Shown here one piece after another: positions 1-9,025 of a stretch of 64,000 nt of DNA. Both the position numbers and the translations under genes were made by a program. Numbering within the stretch: the first letter of the stretch is position 1; the number at the start of each line of letters is the position of its first letter. This DNA is from Ophiocordyceps camponoti-saundersi (nom. inval.). Its lineage: Eukaryota > Ascomycota > Sordariomycetes > Hypocreales > Ophiocordycipitaceae. The notes under the pieces are model-generated. The model saw nothing but the letters and a program-made list of their open reading frames with translations, ran no database searches and was not told the DNA's origin. Where the stretch lies: contig PDHQ01000078.1 of assembly GCA_003339415.1 (NCBI GenBank), forward strand, positions 62,001 to 126,000, written 5' to 3'.

Positions 1-426
1 CAGCTGCTCAAACAACTCGATGATGGAGTCGTACGTGGACGAGACGTTGTGACCGGCATTGATAAGATACAAAGAGGCCGAGTATATTGTCTGTGAAGGG
101 GCAAAGGCTTGGGAGGCGGCGCCGGCAACGATATCCCCCACGAGCTCGATGGGGCGAAGGGCTACGGAGACGGCACTGAAGATGGCCTGGCGCTTGGCAC
201 GAAAGGCGAGGAAGCCATCGTTCTGAAGGCTCAGTTCACGCTTGAGGTCGTCAACAGAGGCCATGGGGGGCGTCATGAATTTTTCGAGGGGACGGCCCGA
301 CTTTTCCTTGTAACTAGTGGCGGCATCGGTGAGGATGGCGGCAAACTGGCCCTCGACGTGAAGCGGCTCGACGATGGGATCCGCCATTTTTTGTCGAATC
401 TCGAGGTCCATCTTCTCGGGCGGCAT
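1..426 (-). CDS. STAND/NLR-like protein, N-terminal Goodbye-type domain (5' part only)
   Basis: The reading frame is open from an ATG at 426 down to the left edge, giving 142 codons without a stop; the rest lies outside the window. The protein begins MPPEKMDLEIRQKMADP. Around residues 60-140 it has the pattern of the N-terminal Goodbye/helical domain of fungal STAND NTPases: LKRELSLQNDGF, then RPIELVGDIVAGAASQAF, then a hydrophobic SLYLINAGHNVSSTYDSI stretch. In this family the domain precedes a NACHT or NB-ARC ATPase and ankyrin, WD40 or TPR repeats, and such proteins act in non-self recognition and cell death. No NTPase motif is visible because the gene is cut. A stop lies 28 codons upstream in frame with no earlier ATG, so the start is fairly secure (MDL, five codons in, is the alternative). 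The family call comes from pattern memory. Confidence 0.7.
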   Translation of the reverse strand, partial: MPPEKMDLEIRQKMADPIVEPLHVEGQFAAILTDAATSYKEKSGRPLEKFMTPPMASVDDLKRELSLQNDGFLAFRAKRQAIFSAVSVALRPIELVGDIVAGAASQAFAPSQTIYSASLYLINAGHNVSSTYDSIIELFEQL

Positions 427-1213
427 CGAGGGAGAGGTCGTCGAGGAAGAGGACTTCGAGGCAGTTGCGAGATGAGTCAACGAGACTGCGACGGACTGCC
501 ACTATAGCCTGCAAGTACGAAGCTAGATAGACGGCGTAAGGCAGGCAGGCAGCAGGCAGGCCACGGGTAGGTCGCAGGCCTTGCAAGGCGCTGGCGATCT
601 GCAGCGAGAGCGCGCCAGGCAGATGACGGGGTGGCGGTGTTCACCATTGGGTAGGATTGGGGCGTCAGCCTGCGTCGGCACATGCTGCTGCACGATGGTA
701 ACCCCTCTCTCTTCGGCATGGAGATGATGGCCTGGCGCATGCAAGGGGTGGCGGCTGATGCGCAGGAGCCGAGCATGTCTGTTTGGTGAATGCATCGAGG
801 GAGAATGAGGCTGTCATGGAGGACAAGGCTGTCGTAGTGAGGATTTGTTCATACATACGTACAAATGTAGGAGCCTGAGGTCGGACGGGTGAGGCTGGTT
901 ATGTCGTGACGATGTCAGGAGAGCGGAGTTTGTTGACGACACCCCCCTGCCCCTCCTCTCCCACTCCCAGTGAGTCATTGTTGGCCTCAGGCACCCATTC
1001 AGCTTTATCAGCCCATCCTTGATAACAGCAGCATCCCGTGTGCGACGACTCCTGGGGAGTATTCGCGGAAGCACCTAATACGGCAATCCTCGTCTACGGA
1101 CTCGTGTTCAAGCATCGTTCGGATGAGTCTTGAGATCAGACGAACTGTCATTGAAGGTCTTCCATTGCCTGCTTTTGAAAAATCCAAGTCAAAAAAAAAT
1201 CACAGATCAAACT
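427..1213. other. Intergenic spacer, no gene seen
   Basis: This is the promoter side of the truncated STAND gene and the 3' side of the conserved gene ending at 1214. Several 60-110 codon frames occur, but none has family features, a signal peptide or codon use like the neighbours. Confidence 0.6.
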
Positions 1214-1750
1214 TCACCCTCCCGACCAATACAGCGCCAGCAACGTCATCAGCACCATGTTGTCAAAGTCAGACCCATAATCGACCTTGATCTGCAGCCG
1301 GCCGCAGCGGCCGCAACCGTATTGATTGGTGAAGACAGCCAGGACGTGGCCGCCGTCGTCGTCGTCGACAAGCTTCCAGTTACCCTGACTCCAGGCAGAA
1401 ACAGTCATGCCGTCAACGGCAAGGCTGCGAGTTCGCTTCCATACGAATGACGCGCGGCTTCGACGGCATCGTAGATCCATTGACCAGCGATGACGCAGTC
1501 CGGGCCCGAACATGGTGTCCATACACTCCCACCTGCCGTTGCCGACCAGGAAGTAGAATCGGTGCGATAGGAAGGGCAGATGAGTCGTCGCCAGCACGGG
1601 GCTGTGGCTGTCGGGCCCGGCGTGTAATGCTAGCAGCGGCGTGTTCTTGGCCGATGAGGACCGCAGGCGGACGAGGCGAGGCGTTTTGAAGCCATCGGCA
1701 GAGATGTAGAAGCTTCGTTTCCAGATGGGTTTATCGATGGTGTAGATCAT
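1214..1750 (-). CDS. Conserved fungal protein, tubby/LURP-one-like
   Basis: This is a single-exon frame of 178 residues (MIYTIDKPIWKRSFYISADG start). The N-terminal half has alternating hydrophobic strands (LPFLSHRFYFLVGNGRWECM). The C-terminal half has the pattern of small fungal tubby-like or LURP-one-like proteins: ASFVWKRTRSLAVDG, then GNWKLVDDDDGGHVLAVFTN, then a strand and a closing helix (FDNMVLMTLLALYW). Proteins of this type are widespread in Pezizomycotina, and their molecular role is unknown to me. There is no signal peptide or clear membrane anchor. The convincing elements are the VDDDDGGHVLAVF and MVLMTLLAL segments, which look conserved rather than chance translation. It is transcribed toward the STAND gene. 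A family search of the translation would settle it. Confidence 0.7.
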   Translation of the reverse strand: MIYTIDKPIWKRSFYISADGFKTPRLVRLRSSSAKNTPLLALHAGPDSHSPVLATTHLPFLSHRFYFLVGNGRWECMDTMFGPGLRHRWSMDLRCRRSRASFVWKRTRSLAVDGMTVSAWSQGNWKLVDDDDGGHVLAVFTNQYGCGRCGRLQIKVDYGSDFDNMVLMTLLALYWSGG

Positions 1751-1960
1751 GGCGATGTAAACAGAATGCTCCGTGACGGAGAGACGAGATGCCCCCCTTT
1801 TCTTTCAATTCTTCAACCAAGCAGCAGCGGTTTATGGTGCCGTGTCTCGGAGCTTGCCGTTTTTTCGTCGGCCGTTCCGTGATTGCGCGCCGTGGCGGCG
1901 AGCGAGGGGAGCATCGGTGGCTTGGCTGTACTCAAGCGACGGATCACGACGACGGCACAT

Positions 1961-2035
1961 ATGTATGTATGTGTATGTAGGTGAGTAGTATGGTAGGTAT
2001 GTAGGAGTATGTAGGTATGTATGTATGTGTATGTG
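1961..2035. repeat. Imperfect (GTAT/GTAG)n microsatellite
   Basis: Degenerate GTAT and GTAG tetranucleotides run through this stretch, as at several other spacers in the window. Confidence 0.75.
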
Positions 2036-2638
2036 AACCTCTCGAGAGCTGCAGGGAGGCTATATACATATTTACACATGCTATGATAGGAGCAGGCTGC
2101 GCGAATGTGCGGAAATGGGCTCAAGGGCGGAAGGCCGATTGTGTCTGTGCGGGACGAACGACGGCAGGGGAGGCGAATAAATGTGTACCTACCTCTCTCG
2201 CATGCACGTACCTACTAACTTGCGACTGATAGCTGAGAGCGAACGCTACAGTCCGTAGATGCTCGCTATGCCGTGTTGATGAGCAGGTAAGGAGATAGTC
2301 ATAGAGGTGAGAAGACGCTGATGCGGATGCTTCGGGATGTGTTGATCTCGTCGTTGAATGAGAGCGTTGCAACTTAATAGGAGTAGGTAGTCACTCGACG
2401 GATCCCTCGCCAGCACGTGGGCTCAGCTCACACTGTCTCTGCTGCGTTTCGTCTTACTGTTTATTTTCCATATTCCTTTTCCCTATTCCCCTTGTCTCGC
2501 TTCTCCTTTTCTTCTTGTGATCAGGGTATCACTGCGACAACAGGAAAGCCGTACGACGAAGAGGTTGGCGCAGTATCCAGTAAACGTGTAAGACGGGAAA
2601 TCAGCCTCCTATTGCAGGGAGAGCCTATCTACTAAGCC

Positions 2639-2640
<2 letters not shown>

Positions 2641-2669
<29 letters not shown>
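2641..2669. repeat. Poly-C tract (29 nt)
   Basis: Uninterrupted C run 92 nt before the N gap at 2761; a homopolymer of this length is prone to length error. Confidence 0.9.
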
Positions 2670-2672
<3 letters not shown>

Positions 2673-2760
2673 TCCCTGCGGTGGCGCCCCGCCCGCTGCC
2701 CCCACCTGAACAAAAGAACGAAAAATAAAAACAAATCCACTGCAGCGAATGGAGAAGATA

Positions 2761-2770
2761 NNNNNNNNNN
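2761..2770. other. Assembly gap (10 N)
   Basis: Ten Ns lie between two long C tracts. The uniform size seen at all three gaps suggests a placeholder of unknown true length. Confidence 0.95.
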
Positions 2771-2841
2771 GGGGGTGGGTTAGAGATGCGCGGGGGGGGG
2801 TAACACCCCCCCCTATCACAGGGGGCGCGTCCTCACCCCGG

Positions 2842-2866
2842 CCCCCCCCCCCCCCCCCCCCCCCCC
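2842..2866. repeat. Poly-C tract (25 nt)
   Basis: Second long C run, 71 nt after the gap. Confidence 0.9.
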
Positions 2867-3315
2867 TTTTACTAGGTGGTGGTGGCCAGATATCTAAGCC
2901 CCCCTTTATGACTCGCCGCTTATCGCCGGCCTTTCCACTGCTGCGTCGGGAGTAGGTAGGACCAGTAGGTTTCGTAGATTGTAGGCAGGCTCTAGGCTAT
3001 ATGTATGCATGTATGAACGGAATAGCAGTATCTGTAGGTAGTATGAATGGATGAATATCTGTGCCGCTTTCGCTCCATATTACTCATGCACATTCTTCTT
3101 CCGAAACTCTCCACCTCCGATTATCGCCACATCTTATCTGATCCGCTCCATCTCGTGACGGCCCCCCGTCTCTCACCTGCCCATCTCATCCTCCTTCTCT
3201 CGCTGCCATCCAAGAGAATGCCGCATATAACCATGACCAAGCCGTGACAAGATCAACAGAAGGGGAAAGAAGGAAAGAAAGGAAAACATAGGGGAAGAAA
3301 AAGAAGGAACTAAAA

Positions 3316-5052
3316 ATGCGAGACACGCACGAACAGACGCCGTTGCTGACCGGACAGCCGGCTTCTTCCTCTTCGTCAGAATGCCCTCATGACAGCCTCC
3401 GCCCTCCCGGCGTGGCTCGCGTCGACGCCGCCTTCGCTCATCTCACGGCGCTCGAGCGCATCGCTCTCTTCGGAGGCATCTTCCTCGTCGGTTGCGCCTA
3501 CGGACTCGAGAGTCAGGTTCGGGCCACGTATCAGCCCTACGCGACGTCGAGCTTCTCGCTACACCCTTACCTGTCGACCATCAACGTCCTTCGAAGCGTC
3601 GTTGCCGTCGCCGTTCAACCGACCGCTGCAAAGGTGGCTGACGTCGTCGGTCGATTCGAGGTCGTCGCCGCTTCTACAGCCTGCTATGTCTTGGGCATGG
3701 CTATCGAGGCTTCGGCCGGGTCCGTCTATGCCTTTTGCGCCGGCGGCATTGTCTATCAGGTTGGCTATACGGCAATCGTGCTGGTTCTTGAGGTGCTCGT
3801 TGCCGATGTCTCTTCCATGCGCGCCCGCGTCTTCTTCAGCTATGTTCCCGCTCTGCCCTTTGTCGTCAACGCTTGGGTTGGCGGCAGTCTCGCCTCAGCC
3901 GTCTTGTCCGTTGCGTCGTGGCGCTTGGGGATAGCCATGTGGTGCTTCGTCTATCCTCTGGCGTCGCTGCCGCTACTCGTCGCACTCTATCTGCTCGACC
4001 GTCGCCGCGCTCCCAACCAGGCGTCCAAGCCGGCATCGGGCCACAAACCCGTGACTTTCCTCATGCACCAGCTCGACGTTATCGGTCTTGTCGGTCTCGT
4101 CGGCGCCTTGGCCCTTATCCTCGCTCCCTTGACCATCGTTGGCGGCGCCGGCGTCGCACGATGGCGAAGCCCCCTCGTGCTGGTGCCCCTTGTCGCCGGC
4201 CTCGCCATGTTGCCGCTCTTTGCCGTCTGGGAGCGTCGCGGAGCCCGCGCGCCCCTCGTGCCAATGCGTCTGCTGGCTGATCGTGGCGTGTGGTCCGCCT
4301 TGGCGGTCCGCGGCCTGCTCAATCTCGCATGGAGCGTGCAGGGCAACTATCTGTACACCGTCCTCGTCGTCGCCTTCGACTTCTCCGTCGAGACGGCTAC
4401 CCGCATTCTGTCGCTCTTCTCCTTTTGCGGCGTCATCAGCGGCGTCCTTGTCGGCATGGTCGTCTACCGCATTCGTCGCCTCAAGACCGTCATTGTTGTT
4501 GGCACTTGTCTCTTCACTGCCGGTCTCGCGGTTCTCTATTCTTTCCCCGGAGGCGCCGATCTGCGGTCCGCCACCGGCGTCATCGCCGGCCAGGTCCTCA
4601 TTGGCCTTGCTAGCGGTTTTTTCGCATACCCGACTCAGGCCTCCATCCAGGCGTCAGCATCGCGCGACCACGTGGCCGTCATGACGGGGCTCTACCTTTC
4701 TCTCTACAACATCGGCAGCGCCCTGGGCACCAGCCTCTCCGGCGCCCTCTGGACCGAGGCCCTGCCACCCACCCTGTCGGCCAATCTGGCTTTTCAGCCC
4801 AACAGCACTCTCGCCGGCGCCACATATGATTCGCCCTTTGACGTCGTGGCGCGTTACCCGGTCGGGACCGAGGTACGCGCCGCCATCATCTCCAGCTATC
4901 GCCACGTCCAGCGATTACTCTGCCTCGCTGGCATCATTGCCTGCCTCCCGATGATTGCTTTTGCGCTGGCGCTGAGGAACCCCCGGCTATCGAAGCGGCA
5001 GGTTCAGCCGGAGGCGGCGACTCCGAACGAGGAGGGCGCTGGGACGAGGTGA
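3316..5052 (+). CDS. Siderophore-iron transporter, MFS (ARN/SIT family)
   Basis: A single exon of 578 residues, the usual size for fungal siderophore-iron:H+ symporters with 14 membrane spans. The family signature is easy to see: YGLESQVRATYQPYA at about 62-76, then STINVLRSVVAVAVQP and AKVADVVGR (105-113, the loop 2-3 motif), and later a PALPFVVNAWVGG segment. The C-terminus has the SIT-type extracellular loop and last helix (YPVGTEVRAAIISSYRHVQR). The hydrophilic N-terminus (TPLLTG then a Ser run) is cytosolic. Such proteins take up ferric siderophore complexes at the plasma membrane or endosome. The substrate cannot be read from sequence. No siderophore synthesis gene is in the window, so this copy stands alone. 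The start is the first ATG after a purine-rich leader. Confidence 0.9.
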   Translation: MRDTHEQTPLLTGQPASSSSSECPHDSLRPPGVARVDAAFAHLTALERIALFGGIFLVGCAYGLESQVRATYQPYATSSFSLHPYLSTINVLRSVVAVAVQPTAAKVADVVGRFEVVAASTACYVLGMAIEASAGSVYAFCAGGIVYQVGYTAIVLVLEVLVADVSSMRARVFFSYVPALPFVVNAWVGGSLASAVLSVASWRLGIAMWCFVYPLASLPLLVALYLLDRRRAPNQASKPASGHKPVTFLMHQLDVIGLVGLVGALALILAPLTIVGGAGVARWRSPLVLVPLVAGLAMLPLFAVWERRGARAPLVPMRLLADRGVWSALAVRGLLNLAWSVQGNYLYTVLVVAFDFSVETATRILSLFSFCGVISGVLVGMVVYRIRRLKTVIVVGTCLFTAGLAVLYSFPGGADLRSATGVIAGQVLIGLASGFFAYPTQASIQASASRDHVAVMTGLYLSLYNIGSALGTSLSGALWTEALPPTLSANLAFQPNSTLAGATYDSPFDVVARYPVGTEVRAAIISSYRHVQRLLCLAGIIACLPMIAFALALRNPRLSKRQVQPEAATPNEEGAGTR

Positions 5053-5562
5053 AGGAGGGTTTCTTTTTCTCTCACTTTCACTTGGGAATCAAGCTCAAGC
5101 CCCTCCCTTGTTCTGCGTTGTTTCTGCAAGGGGAGCTTCACTTTTCTGTGCCATGTCCAAGGCGGGATTCAGGCATGGCCGGTGGAGAATGTGCAGGACA
5201 AGACCGTTGTTGCCTAGGGGGCTGGACGAGGCATTCGCAGCTCGCGGACAAATAGATGAACCAATGCCTATGAGTTCGTAGGCGTTTCTGAACAGCTGGT
5301 CAACTGACTGACTTCTTGCCCGGAAACTTGAGCTTGACTGGGGAATGCAGGTTGCGACTCTCGGGCACCACCGAGCTGGACTAAAGGTCGCCCTACCTTC
5401 ACCTCCTGGCTATATGTATATGGATTAATGCACACCTACCTAGGTATCTATTACATATGTAGAAGTCTTTTATAGGTTTCTGATACAAAGAATCAGATGA
5501 AACAAATGAATCATACAGGTCGCGTAGATGTGTCTTCGACAACAGCATCCACATCGACGTCG
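5053..5562. other. Convergent 3' spacer, no gene seen
   Basis: It lies between the converging transporter and lipase genes. It contains a TACCTAGGTA-type palindrome around 5437-5446 and AT-rich sequence fitting two 3' ends. Confidence 0.6.
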
Positions 5563-6978
5563 TCACTCGCCTCCTACGAAGCCAACCATCTTGGTCTGTA
5601 GGGTTTCCGGAAACAAGTTGAGAAAGCTGGGATCAAGACGTGGCGTCAAGACGGTAGAGTTGGTGCACTGCCCTTTCAGCTGCGTCCCTTCCAACACACC
5701 GCTCAACCAGCGGAGCACGCTTGGCACGGCGATGAGCCCATATGCGGCGTGTGTGTAGCGACTGGAGGTCTCAAGCTGGAATTCAATGTGTGAGCCGAGG
5801 GAGCACCAGCGCTGGACGACTTGGCTGATTTTCTGGGGATCGATCAGGTGGTCGCTGGCTAGTTGATACCAGTATAGCTGCGGTGACTGGGGCGCCCAGT
5901 CGAACTTGGCGGTCGAATCCAAGACGCCGGTGAAGAATTCCATGATTCTTTGCCGATCGACGAATAGGGACAGGATATCTTGGTCTTTGAAAGTCCTTTT
6001 GTTGGCGTCGTGACACTGGTGGAGAGGCAAGTAAAACTGGGCGCGAGACTCGGGCTTTAGTAGGCTGTTCAAGGTCTGCCTCAGACGAGAGCTGTACGCG
6101 GTGAGACCTAGGAGGGTTACGGGGATGAAGCTGGCGGACGGGCCCTTGTTGAGGACGGCAAGGGACTCGGCGGCGGACGGGGCTTCTCTGGTGGTGGGGG
6201 CAGTGGTGCCTCCAAGGGCGGCGCCAACGACGTTGTTTAACAAGTCGGGAGCGTAAGACGGGCGAACTTGGACAGCAGCCATGGTCTCGGCGCCGCCGCC
6301 GGAGTAGCCCCAAAGAGCAACGGAGGCGTTGCGGTGGATTTGAGTAAAGGGGTTTGAGTTGAGGGCTGCGCGGACGCCGTCGAGGACGGCGTGGGCAGCG
6401 GGCTTGGATGGAGGGTAGACAGCCCTGGGACCGGCGGTGTCCGGTACGATGACGATCCAGCGGCGATCAAGGAGGGCCTGGATCATGAGTAGATGAACCT
6501 GTACGGTGGGCGACTCGAGTTGAGGGTAGTCTGCGACGGCGGCGAGGAAGCCGAAGGAGGGCGCGCAGTCGACGGAAGCCGTGTCCTCTGCCACTTGCAG
6601 GGAGACGACCTTGCCGTAGTCTGCGTTGGGGGGCACGAGGACGGTGAGGACGCTGGATATGGGGGTTCCATGGTGGCCGGTAGTACGGTAGAGGATCTGC
6701 TGGCTGTATTGGACGAGACTACTATCGAGGGGCTGACCGAAGGCGGATAGGTTGGAGGGGAGGTGACGGTGTCGGAGGATGGTTCCCGGCTCGACGTTCC
6801 GCGCCCAGCCGGGCATGGCGTAGAAGGGGTCTTGGCTGGGCGGGAGGGCGGTGTTGGTTTTGTTGAGGTGTGAATGGGACGGAGGGCCGCCGCCGGGCGT
6901 GGGAGTGAGAGCCCATGCTGTCGTCGACAGAGCAAGAGAGAGTGAGAGGGCGGCGCTTAGGCGAGAGAGTAGCGCCAT
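5563..6978 (-). CDS. Secreted lipase, CAL-A-like (LIP family)
   Basis: The protein is 471 residues from the ATG at 6978. An upstream ATG at 7107 in the same frame is less likely, because MALLSRLSAALSLSLALSTT directly forms a signal peptide cleaved near residue 24. The mature part matches fungal secretory lipases of the Candida antarctica lipase A type: DPFYAMPG near 50, VVSLQVAEDTASVDCAPSFG near 124-143, WIVIVPDTAGPRAVY, and the nucleophile elbow GYSGGG with Ser226. The later SDHLIDPQ and RYTHAAYG segments are where the catalytic Asp and His are expected. It would hydrolyse extracellular acylglycerols. Two or more N-X-S/T sites fit secretion. It is a single exon and converges with the transporter gene. 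Confidence 0.88.
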   Translation of the reverse strand: MALLSRLSAALSLSLALSTTAWALTPTPGGGPPSHSHLNKTNTALPPSQDPFYAMPGWARNVEPGTILRHRHLPSNLSAFGQPLDSSLVQYSQQILYRTTGHHGTPISSVLTVLVPPNADYGKVVSLQVAEDTASVDCAPSFGFLAAVADYPQLESPTVQVHLLMIQALLDRRWIVIVPDTAGPRAVYPPSKPAAHAVLDGVRAALNSNPFTQIHRNASVALWGYSGGGAETMAAVQVRPSYAPDLLNNVVGAALGGTTAPTTREAPSAAESLAVLNKGPSASFIPVTLLGLTAYSSRLRQTLNSLLKPESRAQFYLPLHQCHDANKRTFKDQDILSLFVDRQRIMEFFTGVLDSTAKFDWAPQSPQLYWYQLASDHLIDPQKISQVVQRWCSLGSHIEFQLETSSRYTHAAYGLIAVPSVLRWLSGVLEGTQLKGQCTNSTVLTPRLDPSFLNLFPETLQTKMVGFVGGE

Positions 6979-7397
6979 CAGGGGATGGAAGTCTGTCGAG
7001 GGAAAGACTTGAGGATGACGATGTCGGGAGAGAAGCAGTGCAATATATACACTGAATCTTGTGGCAAAGGCATGGCTTGAAGGTAGGTGGGTGTAGGAAG
7101 GTCGCACGAGTTGAGTGAGGAGAAGAAGGCCCTTTTACTGATAACGGTGAGCCGAAGCTGAGGATGATGAGCCGTGTCACTATCACTATCACTATCACGA
7201 TCAATGGTCTCAAGCCACATGCAGTTTGTCTTTTTTTTTTTTTTGCCGAGCCTGATGGCGTTGGTAGTGTTGGTGGTGTTGGTGGTGACGAGAGGGCCGG
7301 CCCGCCGTAGTGTGCCTGATCAAGGAACGGGTATGTATGTATGTATGTATGCCAGCCAGTATGTATGGGACAAAGACGGGGAATGGGATGGGATTCA

Positions 7398-7436
7398 ATG
7401 AGATGAGATGAGATGAGATGAGATGAGATGAGATGA
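7398..7436. repeat. (GAGAT)n pentanucleotide microsatellite
   Basis: About seven uninterrupted copies of the unit ATGAG follow GGATTCA. Confidence 0.9.
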
Positions 7437-7587
7437 CGGGCTGAGATCCCAATTGACTTTGTTATTCATCATATGTATGTGATTCCTTTCTGTTCAGCTT
7501 CTATTTCTTCCATCATCCTTCTGTTTATTTTCCCCTTTCGATTTGTTTTCCTCTCTTCCCCTTCTCCTGATCGTCGTCATTCTCTTA

Positions 7588-7609
7588 CTCTCTCTCTCTC
7601 TCTCTCTTC
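7588..7609. repeat. (CT)n dinucleotide repeat
   Basis: About ten CT units inside a pyrimidine-rich stretch. Confidence 0.85.
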
Positions 7610-9025
7610 AAGCTTGCTTAATGTACGGTCCGTATGTACATACATAAGCCTGTCGACACATCATCTTCTTTAGGCAGTTCAGCCGCAGTTCAAACGCAGC
7701 TGAGTTCTGAGCTCGTTTTATCTCATTTTTTTTCTTTCTTCCCGACGCATATACTAGCGGACGTTTTCTTTCATGTCTTGTCTCTCTGTCATGTCTTTTC
7801 CCTCTTTTCTCTTTTACTAGGAGAATACGGATACATACTCACATACATAGTAGTAGTAGATGGATAGATGGTCTTAGAGTGTTGCAATGGCGCTTCGCTG
7901 GATTGGTTTGCATTTGCTTCTGGGGCTAAGATGGAAAAGGCGGGGGAGAGTGAGAGATGACAGAGAAAGAAGGGGAAATAGGAGGGGGGGGGGGGAAGGC
8001 GGGTTGTATGTATGTTATGTAGGCGTCTGTACGGATTACTCCGCAGGTAGGTATCTGTAGGTGAAAGATGCAGAGAAGAAAGGATCTGGCTGGCAGGATC
8101 ATGAGGCACGTCATCTCCCGTGTCGGCGCCAAATCTGGAGTCTAGTCGGTGCTTTTTTCTTCCACGAGTATTATCCTTGGGCCTTAACCGCTTCACCCTC
8201 ATGGATGATGGGCCTCATCGTCATTACTACCCAACTAACTAACTCCAGATACGGATAGAGACAGACCAGACAGGGGGGGAGGCTGATAGAGCGCCCCGAT
8301 AGAGCCCCGATACGATACGGGGCCCATACGGCGGATACCGACTCGAGTCAGAAGATCAGACGTCGCCAAGATATATCCACACCCACTTCACGTCTTTTTT
8401 CTTTTCTTCCTGTCTTTCTCCTCTTCCTTTCCCTTTCTTTTCTTTCCACTTTCCTTGGCGTTGCGAGGTTCCTTTTTTTTCCTTCTCTTTTCAAATCTTT
8501 ATCTCCTAGAAGAAATAGATAATTTCACCCCCTTTTTTCCCTTTCCCCTCTCCCCTTCTTATGTACTGCCATTTACAAATGCTTCTATCCCCTGAGCTTT
8601 TCCTACTATCATCATCACCAGTTTTCACCACCACCACCATTATCAACTCTCCTCCTTCCTTCCTTCTTACCACCTCCTTCTAATTCTTCCCTTCCCTTGT
8701 CTTCCCCACCTCCCACTTTCCACTTCCCCCCCCCCTTCACGCCCACCCCCCTTCACGCCCACCCCCCCCGTCCTACCCCCCCTTCTCTCCACCATCATCC
8801 TCTGATCGACATTTCCTCCTACTCCTCCTGCTCCTCTTCCTCCTCTTCCTCCTCCACCTCCACCCATCTCCTCTCACCCCACGCTCAACCAGGAAAAATT
8901 CAAAAGGAAAAAGAAAAGAACCCACCTTCAATTGGTTGGCTCTTGGAAATCTCCATACCTGCCATTCCTATCCTCCCCCATCTCCCCCTACTTCGTGAAT
9001 ACGCCTACAATGAAGGCGCCTAGCC

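Larger units (their letters stand above)
1751..3315. other. Intergenic spacer with simple repeats and a gap
   Basis: A divergent promoter region between the conserved gene at 1214-1750 and the transporter at 3316. It holds a GTAT-rich microsatellite near 1960-2035, two long C tracts and an N gap. No coding frame with support was found. A purine-rich AG leader (about 3255-3312) precedes the transporter ATG. Confidence 0.6.
6979..9025. other. Long promoter spacer between lipase and CSC1-like gene
   Basis: A divergent 2-kb spacer. It holds a pentanucleotide repeat, a CT repeat, TATG-type microsatellites and very pyrimidine-rich sequence from about 8390 to 8880, typical of strong fungal 5' regions. 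Frames of 60-160 codons here are low-complexity and I do not accept them as genes. Confidence 0.6.

Noticed and set aside
7789..8202. Minus-strand 137-codon frame in the lipase/CSC1 spacer
   Set aside because: Composition is that of a pyrimidine-rich leader; no conserved segment.
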